NCBI GenBank assembly: GCA_035048495.1
Contig: CM068544.1
Coordinates: 8,302,138 to 8,366,137, forward strand
Source: Euptelea pleiosperma
Taxonomy: Eukaryota; Streptophyta; Magnoliopsida; Ranunculales; Eupteleaceae
DNA: 64,000 bases
Direction: 5' to 3'
Made by a program: the position numbers and the translations under genes. The notes beneath the pieces were generated by a model. It made no database searches. It was given only the letters and a program-made list of their open reading frames with translations, and was not told where the DNA came from. This document shows positions 1-11,500 of the stretch, in pieces. The number at the start of each line of letters is the position of its first letter. Positions within the stretch are counted from its first letter, which is position 1.

Positions 1-59
1 ATTTAACCGAGGTTAGGATGGGCCGGGCCCCCTTACAAGAGGGCCGGATTTACACCCCT
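1..59. repeat. right end of a GGGCC-rich repeat element
   Basis: This GC-rich stretch is built from GGGCCGGG/CCCGGCCC words and ends in TTTACACCCCT. The same GGGCCGGGCCCCCTTAC string closes the repeat at about 29560-29578, so it is probably the truncated right end of that family. The left part lies outside the window. Nothing codes here. Confidence 0.45.
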
Positions 60-246
60 AAGTGCAAGCACCAATCTTCTGACCATTGGATTAAAGAGAT
101 CCATGTGACACACTTCCTGGATCTCTTGACTCTAAAAGTAGCCTCAACCGGATATCTGTGTGATAGTACGAATCTAGGAAGCAGGTGAAAAAATCTTTGG
201 AGACATTCATCGTCGAGGACCATAGCTGACTCTCGGACAAATCTAG

Positions 247-640
247 CCTGAAACGAGTAAAACTTCGATCAAAGGTTTGATCACAATGAAAATCACATGC
301 CACGTGGCAAACTATTAGTGGACGCTGACCGTATGGATGTTTGGCCAGTCTCTCAGTGGACCTTTAACCAAAAATCAGCCCGATTAGTGATTTCTAAGCG
401 ATTAGATTGAAGTTATTTTCATGGGTTGATTTTAACGGTAAGAATTCGAGCATTATTGAGCGTTATTTGGGTGCAAAGATCCAAAGGTTATAAATCACTA
501 ATCTCGCTGATTTTTGGTTTAGAGGTTCACTGAGGGACTGGCCGAACATCCATACAGTCAGCGTCCACTAATAATATTCCACGTGGCCTGTGATTTTCAT
601 TGTGATCGAACCCTGTGATGGAAGTTTTACTCGCCTGAAA
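247..640. mobile_element. fold-back (long-TIR) element, copy A
   Basis: The left arm (about 247-385) and right arm (about 500-640) are imperfect reverse complements. They share the words CCACGTGGCA, GACCGTATGGATGTTTGGCC and CCAAAAATCAG in mirrored order, with a non-repeated centre. No protein is encoded. Related copies or halves lie near 3330, 3880, 16015, 25080, 35070 and 60945. Long arms without an ORF suggest a non-autonomous DNA transposon, perhaps Mutator-like. I could not fix a target-site duplication. Confidence 0.7.
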
Positions 641-1576
641 CCGTTTACAGACTTAAAAGTAAGTAAACATTTTCAGTACTGTTGGATGTCCCTTGAAAAA
701 TATATTATTTCAATGTTTTTAAAAAAAAATTATAAATAAAAAACACGTTTTTTTAATGAGCATTCCATTATGGATACAAAGTTTGCATACTTTTACGTCT
801 TAGATTTGTCCCTGATCCTAACGTGTGGCCCTGATCAGTGATTTATAACCTTTGGATGTGAGAACCCCAAATAATACTTGAATCCACGGTTGAAACATCA
901 TCAAGGACCACAGTTGACTCCCGTCGCACACTTGTAGAGACTAATATCCGTATGGACGGACGTTTGGCGGACACATCTAGTATGCAACTGATTGCAGACT
1001 ATGCAAACATTGTAAAGAACCTGATTGCATAGGCATCAAGTTACCTACGAAAAAAGTAAAATAATGCGCAATCCATATAAATATAAGCTCTAAGAGCTTC
1101 ATAGGATCAATCACCAACGATCTATCATATGTTTTTCACCAACCGTGTCGTCTGGGAAGAAGATATGATCGAACATGCACTTTAGGATCACTGAATATAT
1201 TCATCTTCAAGACCACCACCAACATCATACATGCACGTGGGAAGAAGATATGACCGAACATGCACTTTAGGATCAATGATGCAAAATGTCTTCATATCTT
1301 CTTTTAGTTGGCCCGAGCAATATAATGTCTTTGTATTTTTTTTGGAAGGGTTTCTACAAAAACTATTTCTTTGTTTATCGAGCTAGCAAAATTTCAAAAG
1401 TCTTTTTTACTTGAAAAACAGCTTTCAGCTTTTTTTTTTTATAAAAATACTTTTTTGGCTTAAAAAAAAATATTTTTATAGAATAAATACTTTTTAAAAA
1501 GTGCCCATCCAATCAATCTATTGTTTTAGAAAAGACTTTTTCAAGTCTAAAAATGGCGATGCAAACACCACCTTAA
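641..1576. other. AT-rich spacer without a gene
   Basis: I see no gene. At about 835-1000 there is a degenerate half of the fold-back family. A 37-bp direct repeat beginning GGGAAGAAGATATGA lies at 1154-1190 and 1239-1275 with one mismatch. The stretch 1370-1560 is a run of A/T homopolymers. Confidence 0.6.
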
Positions 1577-2902
1577 GAGCAACTCCAACCATGGTCTCTA
1601 CTTTAGAGACCTAAAATACTATTTTTTATTAAAAAGTGCATTTGGAGCACATTGATTTTCACAATGACTCCAACCAACACATCTCTATAATATTATTCAC
1701 CTATCTCTATAAACACTATTTAACTATTTCTTCTAAAAACTCAATTGATTTCTCTTCAAAATTCAAATTTCTCTTCAAAATTCAAATTAAGATTTAAATT
1801 CAAATTTTTTTCCAAAATTATAAATTTCTTCAAAAATTCAAAATTCAAATTTCACTCTTATTGGTGTATAATAATTCAATTCTGAATGGATAAAATATAT
1901 AATTTAAATAATTATAAAATAATTTAGTAGATCGGGTTCAGAACTCTATTATATCTATTGAATCAGTTCTAGATCACGATTATGTGATCCGATATCTCAA
2001 ATCGGATTCGGATCGATATATTTTTTTATCGGATCGGTCCTAATCAGTAGGGGTATCAATGGATCGGTTCCGTTTCAGTTCCTAAGGTGGACAGAACCGG
2101 AACTAACAATTCTGGTTTTGGATCTTATTAGTTTCAGTTCTTAACGACTCTAGTTCTAAAAATAATGGACCCAGAACTGGAATAGATTATTTGATTTCTA
2201 TCGGTTACGGTTCCGAGTATATTCGTTCCAATTTCAATAATATGAGAATTTTAACACTATACCTCTACATTGATTCTGGTTCATATCGATTCAGTTTCGA
2301 TTCTTATCGGTTCGCTTTCGAGTCCTATCGGTTTTGGTTCCATACTAAACCACTAAGAACCAGAACTGTTATTTTTCGATTCAGTTTCAATTCTAATTAT
2401 TTTTTAATCTGTTCCCAAAAATGTGGAACCGAAATCGATGTTTTTGGTTCCGATTAAACGAGCAAAATTGACACCCCTAAACCCTAATTAATATATAATA
2501 AAAATTATTTTTAAAATATACATTAAACATATTTAATATTAATCTCATTTTAAAGGTATCAACGATACCTTTCCAATGATAATAATTTAAAAAAAAATAT
2601 ATTTATATATTAAAAGTTATATCACTTTTATTAAAATATAATTAAAATTTTAAATGATACATTAGGAATAATATTGTACATGAGTGCAAACAAAAGGGTA
2701 GTGTGGACCTTTATTAACTATGAACAATAATAGAGATTTGTTTTAGAGACCCTTTGTGAGTCTCGAGATATAGAGACCCAAAATGGGGTCTCGAGATATA
2801 GAGACCCAAAATGGGGTCTCTATTTTAGAGACCCCATATAGAGTACGATTGGAGCATCTCCCATCTGTAAAGTAGAGATTTAGAGTTCGGTTGGAGATGC
2901 TC
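1577..2902. mobile_element. Harbinger/Tourist-like element with TAA target duplication
   Basis: The left end reads GAGCAACTCCAACC and the right end GGTTGGAGATGCTC, near-perfect inverted termini, each flanked by TAA (1574-1576 and 2903-2905). A 3-bp TAA/TTA duplication with GAGCATCTCCAAC-type ends is characteristic of PIF/Harbinger Tourist-like elements. There is no transposase ORF. The right half repeats the phrase GAGATATAGAGACCCAAAA twice (about 2763-2820). A separate element occupies 2049-2478 inside it. Confidence 0.7.
2049..2478. mobile_element. TIR element made of a repeated GGTTCCG/TCGGTT motif, nested
   Basis: The ends are AGGGGTATCAA and TTGACACCCCT, inverted with one mismatch. The interior is many variants of one phrase (TATCGGTTC, GGTTCCG, AGAACCGGAACT) on both strands. 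An open frame at 2191-2457 is a by-product of this repetition. It sits within the Harbinger-like element, so it is probably the younger of the two. No clean target duplication was found. Confidence 0.55.
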
Positions 2903-3330
2903 TAATTACCCATTTCTTACAATATTCAACACAAAAACATAAGGGTGTCACTTGGCTAAGATGGCTCAATGGCCTTTTAGGTCATGCACTCTATACAAGT
3001 TCGGGCTAATGGGCAAGCAAATTTTTATTTTTTACAAAACCCATATAATATTTAATACATGTTGAATTAACAAGGCATACTGGCCTTTTATTTTAGGCAT
3101 AGTATGAGATAAAGCATAGTATATGCAGATTTAAAAAATAATTAAATCTGCATAACGTAGTGTATGGTTTTGATCAATCACATCATGCCACAAACCCAGA
3201 AATGCTTTTGAACAAACCCTGACATGCTTTTGAAGAGGGGTTTGTGGCCTGATGTGTTTGGCCACTGCTTCAAAATTTTTATCCCCATTACGAGCTTCAC
3301 AAGGCATTCACTCCATGGGGTTGTGTAGCA
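2903..3330. other. spacer without a gene
   Basis: No gene or clear element is seen. It holds the first copy (3050-3085) of a 36-bp direct repeat whose second copy is at 3715-3750, with the next fold-back element in between. Confidence 0.5.
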
Positions 3331-3706
3331 CACCGCTGTCCTTATCAATGATGACGAGGGACTACAGTATGAGCCACGTGGCACACTGGTAATTAAAGAC
3401 CACTGAACTTATGGATGTTTAGCTCATCCCTAGGTGGACTTAAATACCAAATATTAACCTGATTGGTGATTTCAAGTCTAAAGATCTGAGTACCCCAAAT
3501 AATGCCTGAAATCCACACTTAAAAACAAACTATGAAAAATACTCTAATCCAACATATAGAAATTACTAATCAGGTTGAGTTTTGGTATGTAAGTCCACCT
3601 AGGGATGGGCCAAACACCCAAATGGTCGGTGGTCTCTAGGAGTGAGCCATGTGGCTCGTATTGTGGTTCATCATCAACGTTGATGAGGCCCCTACATTGC
3701 CACCTT
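3330..3706. mobile_element. fold-back element, copy B
   Basis: The left arm has GAGCCACGTGGCACACT and GGTGGACTTAAATACCAAA. The right arm has the mirrored TTTTGGTATGTAAGTCCACC and GAGCCATGTGGCTC. The outer ends pair through ATCAATGATGACGAGG and its counterpart near 3690. It is non-coding and of the same family as copy A. A 36-bp direct repeat stands outside it on both sides. Confidence 0.65.
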
Positions 3707-3879
3707 CTAGTAACATTTAATACATGTTGAATTAACAAGGCAAACTGGCCTGACCTTTTTTTTTATTAGGCATATTGGTCATTGTATAGATCTCGTCCTA
3801 AAAAATTTATCTTCTTTTTCTTTTTATGATGGGTCAGGCACCGAAGGACCGGCCTTTTTTGACTGGCTCCCGATACAGG

Positions 3880-4010
3880 ACACAATATGAGCCACGTGGC
3901 ATACTCTTAGAGGACTCTGACCGTATGGATGTTTGGCCAGTCCCTTGGTGCACCTGTAAACCAAAAATCAGCCTGATTAACAATAATTGGTAAGTGTAAT
4001 TCAGCCACGA
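3880..4010. mobile_element. fold-back element, copy C (left half only)
   Basis: It carries GAGCCACGTGGCA, GACCGTATGGATGTTTGGCC and CCAAAAATCAGCCTGATT, the left-arm words of copies A and B, but no mirrored right arm follows. I read it as a truncated copy. Confidence 0.55.
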
Positions 4011-4119
4011 TAAAAGGAAGCATAGTGCATAAAATTTTCTAAAGAGTCCATAGGTTGGTACTTCTACTCGAGAAGAATTGAGATTCGAATAAGCCATAAA
4101 ACTACAGAATAAGATGTAT

Positions 4120-4510
4120 GTGCAATGGTTTAAAATAACGCCGTTTAAACGGTTTTACCAGCTGTTTAAACAGTAACGCCTCAAACCCGTTATGTTAAAA
4201 ACCGTTTTGACGCTTAGAAATTAACGACCGTTTTTTCGTTTTAACCGCCGTTAAAATGTAAAAAAATTTGTGGATGAAAAAGGGCGTTATTTTTCCGTTA
4301 ATTCTGTTTTTTCGATTTTAAAAATTTGAATTTTGTCTCCATTTTCCCGTTAAATTCGTTAAAATCTGTGAAATTATGCTTTTTCCCATTTTTGCTCCTG
4401 TTCGTTACAATCTGTTCTAACAGTCGTTTTAACGGTAATGCCCCCAGTCCGTTAAAACGGCCTCCTTTTTTTTTCTTTTTTTTAAAGCATATAAAACGGC
4501 TTCCTTTAAA
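4120..4510. repeat. CCGTTAAAACGG-motif repeat
   Basis: The stretch is a dense array of GTTTAAACGG, CCGTTAAAA and AACCGTTTT words on both strands, separated by T-rich DNA. It looks like the other elements in this window built from variants of one palindrome. A short ORF at 4326-4532 is a product of the T-rich sequence. Exact ends are unclear. Confidence 0.45.
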
Positions 4511-4814
4511 CCTTTGTATGTACCTCTCCTAATTAAACTTGCAACTTTACTATATAAAAACCATTTATTATACATGTCAGAAGTTGGTCCCCAGTAGCTA
4601 ATGCCGCCAAGTTTCAGATTATGCTCGTCATTTTTTCTAGGAAAAGACTAATGAGTTTGCACAGTATAGCACTTGTGGAAAGCTTACCAAGTTCAGCAGC
4701 AGAAATACTGAATTGTTAGATTTTTTTCCTACCGTTCAGCATTTGCCTCATCAAACGGATCTGCCTCACCATACAAGAACACCCAAAAGGCACCAAAACA
4801 ACCCAACTATTAGA

Positions 4815-4998
4815 TTCTATGTTTTAAAACTCGCCGAGTTGACTCGGGACTTGGCTGAGTCGACTTGACTCGATAGTATTTTGAGTAAACTCGGCATACA
4901 ACTCGGATTTGCATGTTTTGCCAAGTCGACATGGAAACTCGACCGAGTTGACTCAAAACTTTGTCGAGTCAACTGTTTAAAGGCTGAGTCGACTCAAA
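4815..4998. repeat. GACTCGGCGAGTC-motif repeat
   Basis: Variants of ACTCGGCGAGTTGACTCG and GAGTCGACTC are repeated about ten times, forming overlapping palindromes. No coding content. It is 180 bp with indistinct ends and resembles the other palindrome-built repeats in design but not in sequence. Confidence 0.45.
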
Positions 4999-5029
4999 AT
5001 TATATGTTTTTTTTTTAATTTCTACATCT

Positions 5030-5515
5030 GCTCTTGCACCATTCTACTTACTTGCTGATGTACCTGCTCCTGCATCTGGGATTGGGATTGCCGATGCATC
5101 TCCTCCTGTCTCTGATCTGATCCTACATCTTCTGCATTTGCTCCTACATCTGTTGGAACTCATTTTGAAGAGCCATATAACTGGAACTGGATGAGCTAGA
5201 CAATGAGCCAAAGACCGAAGTCAGCGTCGGGCCTACACCAAAGCCGCGTACTCGACCATGTCGCTTTAGAGGCATCACGCTGGTATAAATCTCGTCGAGT
5301 GTAAGTGTGGGAGTAGAACGCTCACCATTCTCTAACACTCGATTCTATGAATGCTGTCTAAATTTGGACTACATTCAAAACAAATTAGTTAGTACAAGAA
5401 AATTATATTTTTACTTAAAATAGACATCTTACGTACCATAATATCAGCAGATGCAGAATCAACTGGCGACCCATCTTTTTTAATGTGTTCGGATGAATAA
5501 GTCAACTAGTTCTGA
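5030..5515 (-). pseudogene. CACTA (En/Spm, Ptta-type) transposase C-terminal fragment
   Basis: Read on the minus strand, 5338-5144 encodes a conserved-looking tail with LTLDEIYTSVM, RHGRVRGFGVGPT, a serine run and LQNEFQQM. A glutamine/methionine-rich stretch follows, broken by stops. Upstream, 5515-5445 reads as an exon containing KKDGSPVDSASADIM that ends at a good GTACGT donor, with an acceptor near 5375. The GRVRGxGVGPT plus coiled Q/M tail is what I know from the C-terminus of plant Ptta/En/Spm transposases. Catalytic regions and CACTA ends are absent, so it is a dead fragment. Family assignment is from memory. Confidence 0.6.
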
Positions 5516-6336
5516 TGAATGGCCTAGAATGACTGCATTTGAACTATTCAAGATTAAACTGAATAGTTAAGTCTAAAATTCTAGGTTTGATATTTGTTAG
5601 TGCCCATCACGTTGAAACTTATTATGCATTGCGTTTAACTTGATTTTTCATGCATTCTTCAGATTTGAACTGTTTATTCGACTTAATCCAGATTAATCTG
5701 ATTTAAGTTATGTGAGTTGATAAATCTTTTCAAAACTGATTTAATTGGCTAAATTCATTTGAAAAAGATTTTTCATCGATTAGATTTTGTCTAGTTCTGG
5801 ATGTATAATTTCATATTGATTTACTAGAGATCTAAATCATTGATATATTTAGACTATGTTTGATGCTTACCTTTTAATCTTTATACGTGTTGAATTTTAT
5901 GCACCTGTTCTTCATAATGATATCCAATACATGTTAATTATCTGCTTATATTTCTGTACTTTTATCATTCTGTGACAAAAAAGGGGAGAGAAAATCATAG
6001 AGGTAAAACAAGTAGATGCATAAGATAGGAGGAGAGACATTTAGGAGGAAAAAAATTATTTACATTATTTTTTTGATTTCTCTACCATGTGATGTGCATA
6101 AATAACTCACTGCATTTTTTATTGGTTTATTTATTTTTGCCGATGATATTACATGGTATGTGTTATTGGCAGAATGTGCAGGGAACAAATCAAAAGCTAC
6201 TGTTCTATTATGTGTTCGTTATCTCCGAGAGATTGTGAGATTGTGAGTGAATCATATAAGAGGGTGGGATTGTAATTTTTTGTTTACCTTTTGAATGATT
6301 AAATATTTTTGTCACGGAATTGCCAAAGGGGGAGAT
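5516..6336 (+). mobile_element. remnant of copia 3' internal non-coding region
   Basis: There is no ORF. The stretch ends in CCAAAGGGGGAGA (about 6323-6335), a polypurine tract of the form normal just before a copia 3' LTR, and is followed by the LTR start TGTCAAGAATAAATTC. Integrase and RT sequences are missing, so the left boundary is uncertain. Confidence 0.5.
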
Positions 6337-6800
6337 TGTCAAGAATAAATTCATATTCTAGTTTGGCAAATATTCCGTATGACACAAAACATTCTTGTAA
6401 CCGTTCCTACGAGTACCAGTTTAGTGTTGAAGATGTCATGGTATGCATATTTCGCTGACTAAGTGAAGACTAAAAGATAGAGACAACAAAAATCAGACAG
6501 TTGAGGACAAGAGTCATCTGAGTAACTGTCCATTTGTCCGTTAAAGATCGTGTGCGCTCGCCTAGGAAGGTAGGTGACTTAGTGGCCATAGGAATATGTT
6601 AAAATAAATAAAATATATTGGTCAAATTTAGTCAGTGGATAGACCCGAGTCTAAGTCAAGATTATTGACTTTTTGGAAGGTCCAATCGATTGGAGGCCTC
6701 AGTGAAATCGTTTGGACTATACGAGACAGAACTTATTTTATGCTCTATCGATTAGAGCCTCTGTGAAATTGATTGGACCCTACGGGACAGAAACTCATAT
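6337..6800 (+). mobile_element. copia 3' LTR, 5' part only
   Basis: It starts TGTCAAGAATAAATTC directly after a polypurine tract. About 460 bp match, in reverse orientation, the right part of the minus-strand copia LTR at 62447-63524. Shared words include GTAACCGTTCCTACGAG, AACTGTCCATTTGTCCG and AAGGTCCAATCGATTGGA. Similarity stops near 6800, where an unrelated repetitive sequence begins, so the LTR is truncated. Confidence 0.7.
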
Positions 6801-6975
6801 ATGGTCTCGGCCTTAGACAATCAGCTGGGTCTTTACTTCAATCATCCAGACTGGTCCTGGCCTCGGACGTCTAGCTTGGTCTTGGCCTATGACATCCAGG
6901 GTGGTCTCGGCCTCGGACAATCAGCTGGGTCTCGGCCTCAGCCCTCTAGACTGGTCCCGGCCTTCGTCTCGGCCA
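6800..6975. repeat. imperfect tandem repeats (GGTCTCGGCCTCGGACA)
   Basis: Four to five diverged units of about 35-45 bp share GGTCTCGGCC(T)(C/T)(G/A)GAC and CTGG. Long frames that cross it on both strands are side effects of the repetition. It begins exactly where copia LTR similarity ends. Confidence 0.5.
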
Positions 6976-8008
6976 GGTCCACGTGTCAACATCTTGACCA
7001 TCCGAATAGATGTCAAATATTTGGTACCCACAAGTACCACCAACAACCAGTTGTTTACCAACCTTGCGTCTCAGCCAATCCCGCCATACATCGTCGTGCT
7101 TCAACTCCTTCATCACCATGGCAATCAACCATAGAAGTAATCAAATCCATACACGGTCATCTCTTCTTCACCGACCGCCTCCATCTCCGGTGAGCAATGC
7201 AACTCCAGCTGGTCTGCATACAACTCGGCTTCACCATGGTCGGCAACCTCCCTTGGCATCCAGCCATCAACTCCTCCTATAGCAAGCCGTTGATCCACTC
7301 CGGCGATGCAACGCACAAGCAACCGGTCATCCCACTCAAGAACTAGTCCAAACCGGATCTCATTGGCGATCAGAAGAACAAGCCTCGCAAGCATCTCCTT
7401 CTGCCTATCAATCATGGGAGCAACCGAGCATCCACCCACTCATAGCCGCCGATCGTTGTGTTATAACAACACACATGCAACTTCCCTCGGTGGAAAACAA
7501 CGGTGAGACACCTCAAATCCTACGGTCCAAGGGGTAGCAGTAGATCCCATTTCGGTCCACCAGCTTGAGTGCCATAAAGTCTTCATCAACATTTAGAAAT
7601 CAACCCTTGAACAACTCCAATATTCCAATGGCTAAGAACAACCGCATGAAGATGGCTCAACATCCAACGGTTAGTTCATCGGTTAAAGATCAACCCATGG
7701 AGATGACTATAATCGGAAGGTTAGTTTTCTCTTTAACATTATGAGTTTAGGTTGTAGGTCCACCTGATTGTGGGCCAATCATACACGTGTCTGGGCAAAA
7801 CATCCACTCAGTCAGCATTGTCTAAGATTGTGCCATGTGGATCAAAATCTAAGTAGGGATATGCAATGCCTCTAATCAAATGGTTAAAACTAACCCATGA
7901 AAATGATTTTAATCCAACGGTTAGATATCACATATATAATTGTGGTCATAATAACTAGTTTATAAGTACATATAAACCCGGCCCGCTACCCAGCCTGTTA
8001 TCAAGATA
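6976..8008. other. non-coding spacer
   Basis: Short overlapping frames occur on both strands at 7000-7500, but none has a recognisable domain, and they overlap each other in ways real genes do not. At 7745-7850 there is a degenerate half copy of the fold-back family (GTAGGTCCACCTGATTG, CAAAACATCCACTCAGTCAG, GTGCCATGTGG). Confidence 0.5.
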
Positions 8009-8014
8009 ATTACT

Positions 8015-8065
8015 CGGCCCAGCCCATTAGGCCAAATTGCGGCTTTGGCCTTACTGTATTTAAAA
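8015..8065 (+). promoter_or_regulatory. plant promoter-like elements (site II motifs, TATA-like box)
   Basis: CGGCCCAGCCCATTAGGCC at 8015-8033 contains TGGGCC/GGCCCA-type site II words on both strands, common upstream of plant housekeeping genes. TATTTAAAA follows at 8057-8065. This is a composition match only. It would suit the candidate exon at 8192. Confidence 0.35.
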
Positions 8066-8191
8066 CCCAAGTTTAAAGTGTAAAGTTTAAACATGCAAAG
8101 TTCCAGAAAGGAGGAAGAGAAACCCAGAGTTTTTTTTTTTCGACAGACCCACATTTTTGAACAAAAGAGAAACCACACCCTGCGAGCTCCC

Positions 8192-8234
8192 ATGTTTCGA
8201 TTATTGACCAAACGATCTCATAATAGATCTCGAT
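8192..8234 (+). CDS. candidate first exon with targeting-like N-terminus
   Basis: An ATG at 8192 opens a frame beginning MFRLLTKRSHNRSR. It is rich in Arg, Ser and Leu without acidic residues, as mitochondrial targeting sequences are. A possible donor GTAGAA follows at 8235. An in-frame upstream ATG at 8093 would give a longer, less targeting-like start (MQSSRKEEEK). The exon lies about 150 bp before a LINE insertion, so intron 1 would hold the LINE. No downstream exon can be joined with certainty, so this is a guess from composition and promoter context. Confidence 0.25.
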
Positions 8235-8381
8235 GTAGAAATCTTTTGTATATTAATATTTATTTCTTGAATTATTGTTTTTGATGTTTCGAACTTGTAT
8301 TAAGTTTCTCATTATTTCAACCAAGGTAGAAATCTTTTGTATATTAATATCTATTTCTTGAAATTCTTGCTTTTGATGTTT
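8235..8381 (+). repeat. 91-bp tandem duplication, second copy cut by the LINE
   Basis: The unit beginning GTAGAAATCTTTTGTATATT starts at 8235 and again at 8326. The second unit runs to 8381, is interrupted by the LINE, and resumes at 13584 (CGAATTTGTATTATG... to about 13620). The units differ by several substitutions, so the duplication is not recent. Confidence 0.7.
8363..8381. repeat. LINE target-site duplication, left copy
   Basis: ATTCTTGCTTTTGATGTTT here matches ATTCTTTCTTTTGATGTTT at 13565-13583 in 18 of 19 positions. On the plus strand it is followed by an A-tail complement (GTTTGTTTTTTATAAGG), as expected for the 3' end of a minus-strand LINE. Confidence 0.75.
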
Positions 8382-8506
8382 GTTTGTTTTTTATAAGGTG
8401 CAAGAATATATTGATAGAAGAAAAAGATAAAAATAAAAAAAGAGGAGAACAGAGGTCGAGAAGACCTTCGATCTCAGGAAAATCATAACAACAAACAAGA
8501 TCACAT

Positions 8507-11500
8507 CTAGCCCTTATACATAACGGAATCCCATTTGAACACTAAGTCTTCAAAATACAACCCTTTGCACTCGTCAAACAACTTAGACCAGAGCAGGAGG
8601 AGAGCCTTGATGCATAGGGTGATTTCGAATAGTGGAGCCTCGTTTCCCTCAAAAACTCTTTTGTTCATCTCCTTCCATATGCCCCACCAAATAGCGAACG
8701 GAAGGAGGCTCCAAATGCGTCGGCCACACGGAGGGAAGTGAAGATGCTTCCAACTACTCAACGTGTCCATAACAGATCCCAGAATGACCCAACTCAACCC
8801 GGAAGAGGAAAAGAATAGGCTCCAAATGGTCTAAGCTAACTTGCAATGCAACAGCAGGTGGTTCACAAACTTGCCATCATTCTTGCACAAGTAGCAATAG
8901 TTAGCCATCACTCACTTCCTCTTGATGAGGTTATCCATTGTGAGGATTTTCTTTAACGAAGCAGTCCAAACAAAAAAAGCCACTTTGGAGGGAACCTTGG
9001 AGCCCCAGACCCTCCTCTCAGGAAAGGAGAGGCTCCCACAAGAAAGAGTGAGCGAAGGCTCTACACTCGTTGGACTATCTAACATCTCATAGAAAGACTA
9101 AACTGTGAACCACCCGTCAGATCTGCCATTCCAATGAATAGCATCCTCTCTGGATCTGTCAAGAGTCACACCCTCCAATCTGAAGAGAAGGTCTGTCAGG
9201 CTCTGAATCTCCCAATCATTCAGGTTCCGTCTGAAACCAAAATCCCAAGCTCGGTTGTTCCCCTCCCCCAGAGACATCTCTAGAACCGTGTTGTGCTTCT
9301 TGTACGAAAGGTTAAAGAGTTGAGGAAAGTCCCTCACGAGGGCCGAATTGCCGCACCACACATCTCTCCAGAAGCAAACTCTATTTTCGGCCCCCACTTC
9401 AAATCTGATGCTGAGATAGAAGCATGGGAGTAGTTTCCAGATTCCTTTCCACACTCCACATCCATACGGGGATACGACCTTCCTACAAAACCAATCTAGG
9501 GGTTCACTCCCATGTCTGGCCACAATCGCCTGCCTCTAAAGGCTGTCCACCTCCCGAGCAAAGCGCCAAAGCCATTTTCCCAGAAGGGCTCTGTTCATCA
9601 TTCTCACCTTCTTGATGCCTAACCCCCTTTGCTTCAAAGGCAAGCACACAAGGCTCCATTTCACAAGAGGGTTGCCCTTCCCATCGTCCCTGCCAAACCA
9701 AAGGAATCTGTGAAAGAGTTGCTCCAACCTTCTGACCACTCCCACTGGCATGGAGAAAAGGGATAATAGAGGGAAGGGTGGACAAGGTGCTCTTGATCAG
9801 GCACAATCTTCCTCCTTTAGACAAGAATCTTGCCTTCTAAAATGCCAACCTTCTCTCGCATCTCTCAATGATAGGATCCCACAAGGTAGAAGATCTATAA
9901 GACGCTCCAAGGGGCAAGCCCAGATAAGTGGTCAGGAGGGTGGCCGTGGTAACCCCTATGGAGGAAGCAAGATCCTCGGTACTATCTGCCTCACCAACCA
10001 TGTAGAGTCTACTCTTACCAAAGTTCACTCTAAGGCCCGACACCCCCTCAAAGTACGCCAAAATCCCTTTCAAAGTACTGCACTGATCCTTGTCTGCTCC
10101 CAAGAGAACAAGAGTGTCGTCGGCAAACTGGAGATGAGAGATCATAGGACCTGAGGTTCCTATCTGGAACCCGTTCAACAAGCCTCTGTCCACCGCTTTG
10201 TCTATCATTCTACCAAGGGCTTCTGCCACAATGTTGAAGAGGAAGGAGAGAGCGAGTCCCCCTGCCTCAACCCTCTGGAACTCCCAAAGTAGCTTGCTGG
10301 CGAACCGTTCACTAAGATTGAGAAAGAGGCTATAGAAATGCATATATAAATCCATCTCCTCCAAGTAGACCCGAACCCCATTCTCTGTAAAAGGTAGTCC
10401 AAGAAATCCTAGCATACATGATCGTAAGCTTTAATTAAATCAATTTTGCATATAATACCTGGGATTTTAGCCTTACGTCTCGCTTCTATGCACTCGTTGG
10501 CCACAAGCACACCATCGAGTATCTGCCTACCGCGGACGAAAGCGCCCTGGGAAGGGGAGATAACTCTTGGGATGACCTCCCTCAATCTGGAAGCGAGAAC
10601 CTTGGCCAACACTTTATAAAAGCTTCCCACCAAACTGATAGGCCTGAAGTCCGATATGTTGACCGCTCCTTGCACCTTAGGTATGAGAACAATGAAGGTG
10701 CCGTTGGACCAATGGTCAAGAAAGCTATCCTGCTGAAACTCCTTGATAGCTGCCATAAAGTCACCCTTCACGATCTCCCAGCAGTAACTGAAGAAAGCTA
10801 TAGAGAAACCGTTAGGTCCTGGAGCTTTGTCGCCCTCCAGGTCCTTGATGGCTTTAAGCACCTCCTCTTCCTCTAGGTGTCTCTCCAACCAAGAGGCCCA
10901 GGTTGGCGCAATCTGGTCGAACTCCAAACCATCCAGTTCAGGGCGGCCACAATCTACCTCCGTATAGAGGTTGGAATAAAATTCCACCACTCCTACCCTA
11001 ATGGACTCCTCATCCTCTATGCACGTTAATTTCCACCTTGGAAATGTGGTTGTTTCTTCGCCGAGCATTGGCGATACGGCGAAAGAACCTCGTGTTTCTA
11101 TCCCCCTCCTTAAGCCATCGAACTTTGGACTTATGGTGCCAGCTTACCTCTTCCATCCTAGCTAAGGCTTGATATTTCACCTTCAACTCAGATTGCCTAC
11201 ACCATTCTGCCTTTGACAACTTTTCAGTTTCTTCCTTCTTGTCTAGCTCAACTATCTCCGCTAGAATGGTCTTCATCTTGACATCAACATGTCCTAGCAC
11301 CTGCCGGTTCCACTGGATGAGCTTGCCTTTCAAAGCTTTCAATTTCTTGCGAAGAACCGGACCCGCTCTACCCTGGAAAGAAAACGAGCTCCACCATCCC
11401 CTAACCAAGTCCGTGAAACTACTGTCTAGAAGCCACATGTTCTCAAACTTGAAAGGCTTTGACCTAGTCGGATCCTTCTCGTGTACAGTAGGATTGGAGC

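Noticed and set aside
2191..2457. 88-codon Tyr/Phe/Ser-rich ORF
   Set aside because: It is the translation of a repeated TATCGGTTC motif inside a TIR element.
6801..7506. Overlapping ORFs on both strands
   Set aside because: They arise from tandem repeats and GC-richer spacer. Several overlap in different frames with no motif.
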